Assembly: GCA_025506515.1 (NCBI GenBank)
Contig: CM046442.1
Coordinates: 115,164,162 to 115,228,161, forward strand
Origin: Flaveria trinervia
Taxonomy: Eukaryota > Streptophyta > Magnoliopsida > Asterales > Asteraceae
Length of the DNA stretch: 64,000 nucleotides
Reading direction: 5' to 3'
The notes beneath the pieces are model-generated. The model saw nothing but the letters and a program-made list of their open reading frames with translations, was not told the origin of the DNA and made no database searches. The first letter of the stretch is position 1. Every line of letters starts with the position of its first letter. Both the position numbers and the translations under genes were made by a program. This document shows positions 1 to 10,740 of the stretch, one piece after another.

Positions 1-95
1 GAGCATAAATGAATGAATGAGAGGAAGGATGGCTTGCGAAAGAAAGAAAGGAGGTTCACGACTCACTAAGGGTCGTTAGCTCAACTGTGTGTGTA

Positions 96-450
96 TCATA
101 GCGTGCGATCTTGGCTTACTCATAAGGGGACATAGACACAGTGGGAGTTCAGTTTTGGTAACTACTCCGATACGTGCGATGTGGTATTTACTGTGTGCTA
201 TGCAGCGTGCGGATTTTGGCTGCTCATGTGGTTTTTATAGCGTGCGATCTTGGCTAACCCATGGGATGGCGTGCGATTCTGGCTAAACGCCGAGAGTTCT
301 CACACACAGGGGGAGTCGGTCTTTGTGACCACTCCGATGGTGCGATTGGTGCGATATGTGCGATGGACGGCATAAGGGTAGCGTGCGATTTTGGCTGCCT
401 CATGTGGTTTTTATAGTGTGCGATCTTGGCTAACCCATAAGATAGCATGC
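96..450 (+). repeat. Irregular GCGTGCGATYTTGGCT repeats in G LTR
   Basis: About seven imperfect copies of a word close to GCGTGCGATCTTGGCT occur here, at irregular spacing of roughly 40 to 75 bases. Several are followed by TAACCCAT. This is the variable repeat region of the LTR. Confidence 0.7.
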
Positions 451-551
451 GATTATGGCTTCCTTATGTGTGCGATCCGTGTGATATGTACTTTGGGTAC
501 GATGAAGCGAAAGTGCGATAATGAATGAAAGAGATCCTTGTCGCGTATCCC

Positions 552-830
552 GGTACTGTGTCAGTCTTGGGACATGAGTCGGGGGTTTGTGTGTCAGGCC
601 CCGACACAATATCAGTCTTCGGACATGAGTCAGGGATATTGCATGAGACGAGATGATGAGGTGAGCGACTTTGTGTTGCAACAGACTCGGATGGAGTTCA
701 ATACCTGTGATTGACTCGTATGGGATCTTTGTCGTGTATCACGGTGCTGTGTCAGTCTTCGGACATGAGTCGGGGGTTTGTGAGCAGGCCCCGTCACAAC
801 ATCAGTCTTCGGACATGAGATATTGCAAGA
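552..830 (+). repeat. Minisatellite with CAGTCTTCGGACATGAG core
   Basis: Four copies of a unit of roughly 50 bases contain CAGTCTTCGGACATGAGTC, alternating with GGGGGTTTGTG and CAGGCCCCG. The same unit, inverted, is expanded at 29920-30480 and 34555-35130, which ties this LTR to the minus-strand G-NA element. Confidence 0.8.
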
Positions 831-1443
831 GACAAGATTCGAGTAATAAAGAGAAATGAACGAAAGATAATGTATGAAAGAATGAACGTAAATAAATTAT
901 CATAATAAAGTATAGAACAGGATCCTTGTCATTTGACCTCAGTAATCGTGGCTGAGTGCCACGAAGAGGGTAAAGTCTGACCGGATCTAGAAAGAGAAGT
1001 GAACGATAATGTAATATGTTGAATGAACAAAGTTAATGAACGTAATGACGAAGATAATAATGATATTATCTGTATGTACGTATGATGCATGATCACGAAC
1101 GGTTGTATAGTATTGTATGTTGTGGAAGAACGGTTTTAACGAAAGTAAAGTATTTTATTATTAAAACTAGAACTCACTCAGCGTCACTAAGTTTTGTATG
1201 CATGATAGTTCGCAGGTATATGTTGATGCTGAGGAGTTGTAGGCATGGATGCATAAGCTACTGGGAGCATTTTGAGGCTGGCATCCGTATTTTGACATGT
1301 CTTGTATTTTGAGATGAAAATAGATGTTGTAATTGACATGTTTTTAATTATAAATGAAAGTTTTAAATTCCACTGCAAAACTAATGAATGTTTTATGTGC
1401 GATGAACCACCAGCTGTGAGGTGCCCGAGAACGGGGCCTTACA

Positions 1444-2752
1444 ATCAGCTAGGGCTAGGCGACCGACTGGAGGCCAAATGGAGGCCATACGGCCGAATAG
1501 GGTGCGATTGGGGTCCATTCGCACGATTGAAGGTTCATTCGCATGATTGAAAGGCCCGTCGCATGGGGGTCATGCGATTGGAGGTCCAGTCGCATAAGTT
1601 CTCTTCCGCGTTATCCATTCGCACGACTGGGTGTTCATTCGCATGAGTGTCCGTTCGCATTAGTTCATTCGCATAGTGTTCAATCGCATGGAAGCCATGC
1701 GACTGAAAGGTGTCCATACGCCTGAATAGGGCTGTTGCACCCTAGGAAAGTATAGTTTGACTTCTGACTTTCGGGGGAAAGTGCAGATGTAAGTGTTGAC
1801 ATACAGGTTCCCGTAAGAGCACGTAAGATAATTGTTATGGCCTTAGAGAGCAGGTAGGGCATAATGATGATGATGTTGCATGATGCATGTCATGTATGTA
1901 TGATGTTACCCAGTATGACGTAATGACTGTGCATGTTAATGTTCCTTATTATGATGTATGTTTATCTTTCCTGTGGCTTTACGTGTTATGATAATAAATG
2001 AACGAAGTATTATGTAACGTAAAGTGAAAGATAATGAAAGAGGAACATGATGATGAATGCATGCATTAATGAATGAATGAAAAAGGAACGTGATGATGAA
2101 TGCATGCATTAATGAATGAATGAAAGAAGTCTTGCAAGCATTAGATATCAGGGTCCTTCTTTGTGATCGACCACACGTGTAGGCCTCTACCACTTACCTT
2201 TAGTACTGTGGCATACGCTCAGCTGTTCATTTATTGACTTTGGCCCAGTAGCTAAATTGTTCGGGGTGTAGTATATGGTATTGGTACGAGAGATATCCGA
2301 TGTGCAAGTAAAGTTATAACAAACGAATGAAAGTATGAACGAAAGAATGACGAAGACAAAAAGATATTATCTATGTGTACGTATGATGTATGGTCACGTG
2401 AAAGAAAAGAATGATTTTAATGAAAACAAAGTATGTTTTATTATAAAACTGGAACTCACTCAACAACGCTGACTTTTTATATGTTTTCTAGTTGGCAGGT
2501 AGTGATTGCTGAGGATGGCACTGCGAGGCTACTCAGTCCTTTTGGGATGGCATCCAATTATAATGCTTTTGTGATGTAATGCAAACATGTATTTTGTAAT
2601 CGGATAATGATGTATTATTTGGCAAAAGTGTTTATAATGAAATGAGATGTCTTTTTGATGTTTCCGCTGCAATATTTTCTTAAGACAATATAATTATATG
2701 TTTTATGTACGATGAATGACCAACTGTAAGCGTCCGGAAACGGGGCCTTACA
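1444..2752 (+). mobile_element. Degenerate G-related LTR segment
   Basis: The segment begins directly at the end of the previous LTR, inside the CGCATGATTG-type repeat region, and ends at GGGGCCTTACA. A 46-bp direct duplication ending in GCATGCATTAATGAATGAATGA lies near 2044-2125. No primer-binding site follows 2752; the flank begins TTGAG. It most likely represents an older LTR into which the LTR at 1-1443 was inserted, its other half lying outside the window. Confidence 0.6.
1505..1725 (+). repeat. CGCAYGAYTGNNNGTTCATT minisatellite
   Basis: Ten or so short units combine CGCACGATTG or CGCATGAGTG with GTTCATT or GTCCATT. Related words fill 53795-54250 in the unrelated Gypsy-3 LTR and the CATGCGCCT tract at 7190-7580. 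Confidence 0.65.
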
Positions 2753-2764
2753 TTGAGTTTTTAC

Positions 2765-3464
2765 AATAATATCTCGGTTTTTAATCACCAATGTCTCGAA
2801 CGATTAAAGTTGCAACTTCAGACGTGCTTGTAGATTGTATGCCTACCATCCTGTTGTCTTCGACCGATGAGACGTAACTTTAGGTCGACATTTGGATTCT
2901 CTTGAAAACAATCTCTTACAATCCGGTAACAATTTACTAATTCATTATATGTATCCAACAATTGTTTCAAATGTTGTATAATTTCAAGATCAAGCGATCT
3001 TGAAGTTGATGTAGATGCTTTTTTTAATTGGCTGAGATAAACAATGTTAAAAATAAAATTAGTTATGTAAAATATGCTAATGTAGAAAATAAGTTATTAC
3101 TAAAAAGTTTATGGACATACCAAAAAGAGTTATATCTATTTGATACTTCATTTTCATATGTATAGCTGAGAGAACTTTGGTTTTGATCCATTTTCTGGTA
3201 GAAGAGTTCCCATACTGTGATAGTTCTGTCCGCTAAGTCTTGAACACGTATGGAGCTTTACCTTTGTTAATTGACGAGTCAATCTTTCCACCCATCGATG
3301 TAAATGAGAACATTGAGTTATAACGCCTGATATTTTTCATAAAAAAATTGCTTCTAGGATCAACAAATCGGAAAAAGATTAACATAATCCGGGGGAGCTT
3401 CTTTGTAATCAGGAAGTTCAACTTTGCCGTTATAACAACATAGTGAATAGCAAGTTTTATTCAT
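2765..3464 (-). pseudogene. Helitron helicase-like protein remnant (N-terminal half)
   Basis: On the minus strand from about 3464 the translation reads GKVELPDYKEAPP, then NIRRYNSMFSFTSMGGKIDS and NKGKAPYVFK. After a one-base frame change near 3233 it gives LSGQNYHSMGTLLPENG and PKFSQLYIYENEV. A plausible GT donor lies near 3120; a second exon from about 3031 encodes LLDTYNELVNCYRIVRD and LKLRLIGRRQQDG. These are hallmark segments at the N-terminal side of plant Helitron Rep/helicase proteins, which drive rolling-circle transposition. The Rep HUH motif and SF1B helicase domain are absent, since G LTRs start at 2752. Frame changes near 3233 and 2800 make it non-functional. The family call is from recognised motifs; the exon model is inference. 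Confidence 0.78.
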
Positions 3465-3739
3465 CTTTTATTTCCTTTAACAGCTTCATCTTTTCATAGT
3501 TTAGCATGACATATGACATTTAATGGTTGGATCACCATGATCAAAGTAATCCATAAAAGTATTTCATGTACATTATTGATATATGTACTAAAAACAATAA
3601 ATTTAATTCGAAAAATGTACTAAACATTTAAAATGTAATGTTAAAAAGATTACCTTTGGAGTGGCCTTAAATAAGTTGGTTGTCTTCAAATTCATCGTCT
3701 GATGTCAAGTCAACCATAGGCACTGAAGATATACTTTAA

Positions 3740-4461
3740 GGCCCTATTTGATTCGTCTCACCACGCGTCTGACCACCGACTGGCTGACCCAGTCAGCCAG
3801 TCAATGCGTTTGTTGTTGCTGACCGGGTCTTCTGACCCGGAAATACCATCCGACCGAGTCCAAATTCTTGACAAGGCTGATCGGGTCTTCCAGCCCTCCC
3901 ATCGGCCGCCCTCCCCCCGCTAGATCCTCCTTTCGTCGCGCCCCATCTGCCGCCCTCCCCCTTGTCGGCTTCCTCCCTCCGTCGTGCCCCATTCGCCGCC
4001 CTCCACCTGCCGGTTTTCTCCCCTCCGTCGTGCCCCAATCGCCGCCCTCCCCCCGTCGGTTTCCTCCCTCCGTTGTGCCCTAATCGCCGCCCTCCCCCCG
4101 CCGGTTTCCTCCCTCCGTCGCGCCCCATCCGCCACCGCCCTCGAAACCCTAGCTCCACCACTGCCGAGCCAGTCCGTCGACAAATGGAAACCGTACTAAT
4201 TTACTGTTTTGTTTGTTCGAATTGAGTAGATCGATCGATGGTGGTTCAATGATTCAACTGCGATTGTGTGTGTGTGTGTTTTGTTTCTATTGATTACACA
4301 AAACTAGTTAAAATACAAAGACAAGTTTCAGTCAGCAGAGTCAGTCAAATACTAAATCAAACGGCCAAGTTTCAGTCAGATGCAAACTCAGTCAGAACTT
4401 CTTACCAGGTCAGCTTCTGACTCAGTCAGCTCTTACTCAGTCAGCGTAATCAAACAACCCC
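3740..4461. mobile_element. Tourist-like (PIF/Harbinger) MITE
   Basis: The left end GGCCCTATTTGATTCG is matched by the reverse complement of the right end, GGGGTTGTTTGATTACG, with about 12 of 16 positions agreeing. TAA flanks both sides (3737-3739 and 4462-4464), the 3-bp target-site type of PIF/Harbinger elements. GACTGAGTCAG-type words near both ends extend the inverted-repeat character. At 722 bp with no transposase it is non-autonomous. It lies between the recognisable and the unrecognised parts of the Helitron-like remnant. Confidence 0.72.
3890..4137 (+). repeat. GC-rich 46-bp tandem repeat, 5 copies, inside the MITE
   Basis: GTCGYGCCCC recurs at 3935, 3981, 4027, 4072 (GTTGTGCCCT) and 4118, so spacing is 46, 46, 45 and 46 bases. 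Each unit also carries CGCCGCCCTCCCCC. The unit length is not a multiple of three, which is why overlapping proline/serine-rich ORFs appear on several frames of both strands; I do not regard these as genes. Confidence 0.88.
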
Positions 4462-4464
4462 TAA

Positions 4465-5580
4465 GTTTTCTTTTTTAAATTATGTTTTCCGGTTGATAAC
4501 ATGGTCACGGTAGAATTTTGAGTGAACGTAGAATAAAGTCGTTTACTCGTTGAGGGTGATGGTGTGTTTTTATAGTTAGTAGACATAACTGAAAAATAAC
4601 AAATCCATTATAATTATGCTACAAATAATATATTAGAATAGTATAAAGTAAATACATTTATGGAGAGAAATTAATATATGTTTACCATTGGTAAGGTCTG
4701 TGAAAGGATTTTGATTAATTACTATTGAAAAATTAAACTCTAAGCCTCTAGATTGATATGCAACTGATTTACCATTAACATTTTCTTGATCACTTAATAC
4801 ATAATTAAAATTATTGGACAATATAAACTTTGTAGGCCCATTGGAAACATCACCTGTACAAAAAATATATAAAATTGAAAGATATTATTTTGTTAGTAAT
4901 ATTATAGTAAATAATTAAATTTTATAATATATATATATACACATATATTTAAAATTCTTTATTATCAAAATTATTAGTGTTTTGAAAAGTGTGAATGCTA
5001 GAAGAACGTTGAATGTATGATGTCGTAGACACAACTTTCAATTTTCTGCTACCCAAATATAATTTCCTATATTTTCGCCTTTCTTTAGCATTACCATAAT
5101 CCATCATCTGATTTAAATCTGTAAGGTAAAAGAATTATGACATAATGGTAATCATATAATTAATATGCATAATTTTTTTCATACATATAATTTAATCTGA
5201 TACTTATGTTGGTAAAGATGGAAATATTTTAATGTAAGTATGTGCACCCATTGAAAATTATAAACACAAGTTCAATTTAATTCATTCGATAATAATTAAC
5301 GGTAAAAATGACGAGTCTTCAAATAAATTAATAATCACAAAAGTAATAATTTCTAAAACACGTCACAGAATAAAACTAACAAATCTGGAATGTACTTAGT
5401 AAATGAAAAGAACATAACAACAAACTATAAAAGAAGAAGGACACAAAAGTAAAGGAATTAAATCGATGGTGATAAAATGGTCTCTATGTAAACCGCTCCT
5501 TTTAAGACTCGAAACCAAATTAATGGGAAAAAGCGTTCATATTCCTTTGACTGTATATCTATCTCGAATACATCGCCCAA
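4465..5580 (-). other. AT-rich region, possible upstream exons of the Helitron-like remnant
   Basis: Two short minus-strand open stretches stand out. One at 4821-4633 contains NNFNYVLSDQENVNGKSV. One near 5125-4980 contains NAKERRKYRKLYLGSRKLK, a basic stretch reminiscent of N-terminal regions of Helitron-encoded proteins. Both are separated by AT-rich intron-like sequence and lie upstream, on the same strand, of the helicase-like exons. Assignment to the same gene is inference. The rest is AT-rich sequence without recognisable content. Confidence 0.3.
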
Positions 5581-5581
5581 A

Positions 5582-6471
5582 TCAACAAATCAACCAACAA
5601 ATCAACAAATTAAGATGAGTAATATTAGGAAAGTTTGCTGCTTTAATCCATTTGTTGTCTACCATCTTCCACAAATCAACCAACAAATTAGGGAAAACGT
5701 AGGTAACAAACATTTGAAGTTCATCTTTAACGTTGACTAAATTGCCCTTACAAATACAAATGGTTGAAATAGACGGATATGAAACCTCCAACCATTTTTC
5801 CAAGTTAACATCAAATCCTACTATAATGTTATTACCCCCAAACCAATATTCTTCAAGTATAAAATACAACTTGTCTCTACAAAACGTTCCAGGGGACCAT
5901 GCAAAAGCTTTCTTATGATAGTTTTCCTTCTTTATGAAATCTATCTTTCTCCATGTTCCTTCTCTTCTCGAATACACGTAAGGAATAATCATTTCACGTC
6001 CACTTTTGATGTGTAACACCTTATAATCATGAGTAGAGTCAATATATAAGCCAACTGCATCAGAATGGGTTTTGAAGCAACTCTGTGATAAGGTATTGGA
6101 AATATTTTTGTAACTATGGGTGAATGAGTTCCAAAGGATCAACTCAGATGTGTTTGTTATACAAACACATATTAAGCCGTCTAAAGTGGATAGAATCAAC
6201 AATTCACGTGGATTTGCATTGAAAGGGATAGTCAGAACAGTAGAAGAACCTTCCTTGGGTGGTCCACAAGAGATGTTACCAACATAACATTCATCCTCAT
6301 TGATAGTTAGAACTTTCTGGTTACAACTTTTCAACATTCGATGATAGTACATCATGGTGAATTGTTCAGTTGATAATTCAAATAACCACTTCCTAGAAAC
6401 ACATCTACACCGACCTATGGTCTTGCACGAAGCCTACTTAAAATTTCAGACATTATAAGATCCACTCCGAG
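5582..6471 (-). pseudogene. F-box protein with F-box associated domain, frameshifted
   Basis: The main open frame starts at the ATG ending at 6355 and runs 257 residues. It has the F-box associated interaction pattern: LLILSTLDGLICVC, LILWNSFTHSYKNI, SDAVGLYIDSTHDYKVLHI and KKAFAWSPGTFCRDKLYFI. Upstream on the same strand, VDLIMSEILSRL (from about 6471) and, in another frame, IGRCRCVSRKWLFELSTEQF are the two halves of an F-box. They are separated by a one-base frame change near 6422. F-box proteins bind SKP1 through the F-box and recruit substrates to SCF ubiquitin ligases through the C-terminal domain. The 3' end runs into a short CAACAAAT repeat giving ICWLIC. With the F-box out of frame it is probably a pseudogene, unless the indel is a sequencing error. 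A G LTR begins about 90 bases upstream. Confidence 0.75.
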
Positions 6472-6559
6472 CATAATGCTGATAGTAACTATATATAAAT
6501 AAACATTTAAGTTAGATCAGGGAATGGGTTGAAGTATCATTATTTCCGTTTTAAATCTA

Positions 6560-8325
6560 TGTAACACCCGGTTATTTTTCTAAAAATCAAGATATAAAGA
6601 ATAAAGCAAGAAAGGCAATAAAGTCCAAATGGAGGGACTAAAACTGTCCAAAAATGACAAAACTTTCAAAAGTTGGTGTAAAGGGGGTATGGCCGCCCAC
6701 CCTCACCTCACTTCACCATTTGTCTCGGTTTTAGAGAGAGAGAGAGCAGAGAAAAACTCTCGGTTGAAGATAGGAAGAAGAAGAGAAGTCGAATTCAAGG
6801 TAAGAATTCAAGGTTTTTATGCTTTTATGTCGGGTTTTACCCGGTTATGTGCTTGTATGCTTATGGGTTGTGTTTGTGCTCGGGTGTGAGTGTTTTTGGT
6901 GTTGTTTCTAGGTGTTTTGAACTCTTTGCAAGCGGGTTAAAAGGAAGAACACCCAAGTTGCACCAGGTGAGTTCTAGACCCCGGTTTTTTGATGTTTTAA
7001 ATTATCTTTGGGGTTGAAAACGTATTAAAATAATTTTACAAGTTTATGTGTGAATACCCGTATGTATTGTGTATGTTGGATGTTGGTTCTTGGATGTTTA
7101 TAGGTTATTCATGTTTAGAATAGCCACATTATGCTTAGAACCGATGGGTTTGATGATTATGTTTGAAAATATCCTAGAAACATATTTACAGAATGCTCAT
7201 GCGCCTAGATAAGTGTTCATACGTCTGAAATTGCCTTAGAAAGAATTAAGTGTAGGTCATGCGCCTAAACAGTAGCTCATGCACCCAAAACTTACCTTAG
7301 AAACGTTTTAAGTTCAGCTCATGCGCCTGAATAGTGGCCCATGCGCCTAGAAATGTTAGTCGGATGAGTAAGGGTAGGGCCATGTGCCCCAATAGTGCCC
7401 ATGCGCCCAAGTGACCCATGCGCCCAAGTGACCATGCGCCTAGATTGGGCTGGAATTTACTAAGTGTTCAGACGTCTAGAAGTCCCCATGCGCCTGGAAG
7501 TGGCCCATGCGCCTAAGTATTCCCCATGTGCCTGAATAGTGTCCATGCGCCTGCATAGTGCCCATGCGCCTAGGACTTAGAATATTTTTCTGATTTTTGG
7601 GGAAAATGTGTAAAGTAGGCTTTGACTTGGGAAATTCTTGGGGGACTAAAAGTTGACTTTTGGGGTCATAGATAGTATGATGGGCATGTTATGTGATGAT
7701 GATGATGATGATGATGATGTTGCATGATTATGCATGATGAATGTTATGTATGTATGATGCCCTGTGATGATGTATGAATGGTATGTTATGTTATGTTCCT
7801 TATGATGATGAATGTTCATCTTTCCATGGCTTTACGTGTTGTGCTAATGAATGAACCGAAAGTATTATGTAACGTAAAGTGAAAGATAATAAATGGAATA
7901 TATGAATGAATGCATGCATTACCGAATAAATGAACGTAAAAAGTCTTGCAAGCAAATGTATGGAGGTTCACACCCAATGAGGGTGTTAGTTTAACTGTGT
8001 GCGGGTTAGCTACCCCAGAAGATGCACCACTGGGGTCCAATCCTTGTGATTGACCACACGTAGGGATCCTTTCTGCTTGCCCCAGGTATTGGAGTCAGCT
8101 TCGTGCATAAGTTTCGGGTCTATGAAAACCTCAGGCCCAGTAACCCCTTCGTGCACAATGTTCGGGGTATAGCATATGACATTGATCCGGAATAAAACGA
8201 AAAGATCAACGGTGAATGTACTTGCCTCAGGTACTGGAGTCAGCTTCGTGCACAATGTTCGTCTATTATAGACCTCAGGCCCAGTAACCAGCTTCGTGCA
8301 CAATGTTCGGTATTGTACATGTCAC
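6560..8325 (+). mobile_element. G-family gypsy LTR, 5' portion
   Basis: TGTAACACCCGG at 6560 is a standard LTR start and matches, inverted, the LTR starts ending at 36518 and 31451. Sequence continues to 8325, where Copia-1 begins, and resumes at 19155. The two parts sum to about 2.2 kb, close to the 2172-bp and 2590-bp LTRs of G-NA. The ORF from 6629 is inside the LTR and is not a gene. Confidence 0.85.
7190..7580 (+). repeat. CCATGCGCCTA minisatellite in G LTR
   Basis: More than fifteen copies of CATGCGCCT or close variants occur at 15 to 40 base spacing, often as TGCCCATGCGCCTA. The inverted equivalent GGGCGCATGG fills 35480-35850 in the G-NA 5' LTR. Confidence 0.85.
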
Positions 8326-8394
8326 TGTTGGACCAAAAGAACCATGAGCCGATCAGAAAAACATTAAGTCCCACAGACGTCACAACAACTGCTG

Positions 8395-8945
8395 ATCCAC
8401 AACAGCTGAAGACAGTGCTGAGACAAAGTCTGAAGACACAAGTGCTGAAGACCATTATCAACATTTTCATAACTGCTGAAGTCCACAACAGCTGAAGACA
8501 AGTGCTGAAGACAAAGTCTGAAGACAACAAGTGCTGAAGACCAAGTATCAGACTTGTCACACTGCTGAAGTCCCAACAGCTGAAGATAAGTGCGGAAGAC
8601 AAATCTGAAGACACAAGTGCTGAAGACCAAGTATCAGACATTTTCATAACTGCTGAAGTCCACAACAGCTGAAGACAAGTGCTGAAGACAAAGTCTAAAG
8701 ACACAGTGCTGAAGACCAAGTATCAGATGTGTTTCACAACTGCTGAAGTCCACAACAGCTAAGAAAGTCTGAAGACAAGTCTGAAGACAAGTCTGAAGAC
8801 ACAAGTGCTGAAGACAAGTCGAGACACAAGTGCTGAAGACAAGTCTGAAGACACAAGTGCTGAAGACAAAGTCTGAAGACAAAGTCTGAAGACACAAGTG
8901 CTGAAGACCAAGTATCAGACGTTGTCACACAGCTGAAGAGGTCTT
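8395..8945 (+). repeat. CTGAAGACAMAAGTSTGAAG tandem array in Copia-1 U3
   Basis: Dozens of CTGAAGAC words are spaced by ACAAGTG, AAAGT or ACACAAGTG. Larger units contain AACTGCTGAAGTCCACAAC. Minus-strand ORFs here translate to low-complexity LQHLCLQT repeats and are artefacts. Confidence 0.92.
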
Positions 8946-9198
8946 CTTCAGTATTGTGACGGTTTTCTTTCAGTAGTTTTATGTTTTTCTTTTCAGTTGT
9001 TTTGTAAAACGACTGAAGAGCTTGTTCTTCGTCGTTGGTAGTTTCAGTAGTTTCGTATCAGTAGTTTTATGTTTTATACTTAGCACTCTGATATGTTCTC
9101 AGTATTGTGAACATTTCAGTAGTTTGTTAAGTTTTAGTTATTTTTCTAACAAATCTGCCAGATGTCACTATCCCATGATATCAGCAGTGATTGCACTC

Positions 9199-9205
9199 TA
9201 TATAA
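9199..9205 (+). promoter_or_regulatory. TATA box of Copia-1 5' LTR
   Basis: TATATAA is embedded in CACTCTATATAAGAGTG and repeated in the 3' LTR at 18934-18940. It lies roughly 220 bases before the LTR end, a sensible place for the U3/R promoter that drives genomic RNA. Confidence 0.65.
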
Positions 9206-9422
9206 GAGTGTCAACCTAATTGTAATAGTGAATGATTGAGCAGAAACATTTGATATTATTGAAACATTCCTTTTCATAGAAAATATTCTCTCGTTACAAC
9301 CATATTTGTTCTTAATGCATACGAATATCAAATTCTTGCTATAATTTGTCTAATTCTTGTCTTATTCCGCTGCGTTACACTCTAATCCATCAAACAACTT
9401 GAGATCACTGATCCTGTCAAAT

Positions 9423-9434
9423 GGTATCAGAGCG
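9423..9434 (+). other. Copia-1 primer-binding site
   Basis: TGGTATCAGAGC follows the 5' LTR end within a few bases. It is the classic PBS complementary to the 3' end of plant initiator methionine tRNA used to prime minus-strand DNA synthesis. Confidence 0.9.
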
Positions 9435-9645
9435 GTTCATCATTGATCGATCTAATAATTGATCATTGAAACTGCTATCCAAGATCCAAGTTTGATTGAA
9501 TTAGCATTTTTGCAAGAAAGGTTATAAGATTGAATTTTCTGTGTTTTTGTCATTCATCCTGAGATTTATTCTTAGTTTCATTGAGTCTGTTGTGGTCTGT
9601 GTAAAATCTTTTAAAAGCTTGAATTAAATTGTATTTGGACCTAAA

Positions 9646-10740
9646 ATGACTACTCCTTCCAATGATCCTCACAATACTGGTTCCTCAACCAAGCCTCCGA
9701 TGCTGGTTAGGAATGAGTACAACATATGGCAACGACGAATGCTCCATCACCTGTCTGTTAACAGCTCAGGTTGTTGGACATCAGTGGTACATGGTCCACA
9801 CAAGCCTATGGTGAATAACCCGGAAACCAATCAAATGGTTCCGAAAGGAGGGAACAATACTCAATGAGGATAAGAAATTGTTTGAGATTGATGCAAAAGC
9901 CCATGGAATTCTGGCCATGGCACTGCCCAATGAAATCTATTCTGGGCTAATGCATTATGAAACTGCCCATGACCTCTGGAATGCCTTGAAAGAACAATTT
10001 GGAGAAACAGATGAGGTCTTGGCAAATAATAGAGAAATCCTTGCCCAACAATATGAGACATTCTGTCATAGGAAGGGTGAGACACTAACTCAACAGTTGA
10101 GCGGTTCTCTTGTTTGATCTCTGAATTAAAAATGGTCAAACATGAGTACACAAATAGCCAGATGAATAACAGATTTCTCAGATCACTGCCTGAGAGATGG
10201 GACATATATACTATTGTCCTACGCTCCAGTGCAAATTTGGACAAACTATCTCTCACCCAACTCCATGGGAAATTGCTCACATTTGAGAGAGATAGAACAG
10301 AAACGAAAACTGTCATCATCTGGAAAGCTCACTCATGATTTTGTACCAGGAAACACTGCCTTGGTAAGTCATGAGTCTGAGTATGCAGGATCAGAATGCC
10401 ACTATGATGAGCATATTGATTTCACCTCAAACAATTCTAATCATGCCTTTGTGAGTGTTGATTGTCATTCTGGTAATAATAGTGACAATCTATGCTTTAT
10501 CATGGATGATTTAAAGGGCATTGCTGATGATGATTTAGAAGAGATGGATATTTTGAGCCAAATGGCCTTGATCAATATCAGATCTCAGAAATTCTACAAG
10601 AGAACTGGCAGGAAATTTCCTGGACTCTTCTGACAAAACCAAAGTCGGTTTTGACAAGAGCAAGTTGAAGTGTCACAAATGCCACAGGCTTGGACACTTG
10701 CAAGAGAGTGTAGATCAACTGGATCTAACACTTCTGCACC
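9646..10740 (+). pseudogene. Copia-1 gag (capsid plus zinc knuckle), frameshifted
   Basis: The start codon opens MTTPSNDPHNTGSS and is shared with Copia-2 (40111) and the partial copy at 51566. In order come an N-terminal YNIWQRRMLHHL segment, a UBN2-type capsid region with AHDLWNALKEQFG, NNREILAQQYETF and MNNRFLRSLPERWD, then a CX2CX4HX4C zinc knuckle near 10665 (KCHKCHRLGH). Gag packages element RNA into virus-like particles in the cytoplasm. Frame changes occur near 9860, 10095, 10290 and inside the zinc knuckle, so no full Gag can be made. Homology to Copia-2 across all of it is clear. Confidence 0.88.

Larger units (their letters stand above)
1..1443 (+). mobile_element. Ty3/gypsy LTR fragment, family G, left end outside window
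   Basis: The segment ends in GGGGCCTTACA, the same end as the G-family LTR at 19624 and, inverted, the LTRs at 29280 and 33929. It shares with those minus-strand LTRs the repeated block around GACATGAGTCGGGGG and the stretch with ACTCACTCAGCG. No PBS follows the end; the next bases belong to another LTR-like segment. It is therefore an LTR 3' part, probably a solo LTR or nested piece whose beginning lies before the window. Small ORFs in it are not genes. Confidence 0.75.
8326..9419 (+). mobile_element. Copia-1 5' LTR
   Basis: The LTR begins TGTTGGACCAAAAGAACC and ends GATCCTGTCA. It repeats at 18176-19154. It is followed by a PBS. TCAC immediately precedes it and also follows the 3' LTR, supporting insertion into the G LTR. 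The U3 part carries a long CTGAAGAC tandem array, more expanded than in the 3' LTR. Confidence 0.93.

Noticed and set aside
3793..4225. Proline/serine-rich and Gly/Arg-rich ORFs on both strands
   Set aside because: All come from the 46-bp GC-rich tandem repeat inside the MITE; the unit is not a multiple of three and the ORFs share no consistent protein.
6629..6889. 86-residue ORF at the start of the G LTR
   Set aside because: Lies wholly inside LTR sequence shared with other copies; no recognisable domain.
8232..8930. Minus-strand ORFs with LSSALVSSDFVF-type repeats, also 18232-18660
   Set aside because: Translations of CTGAAGAC arrays in the Copia LTRs.
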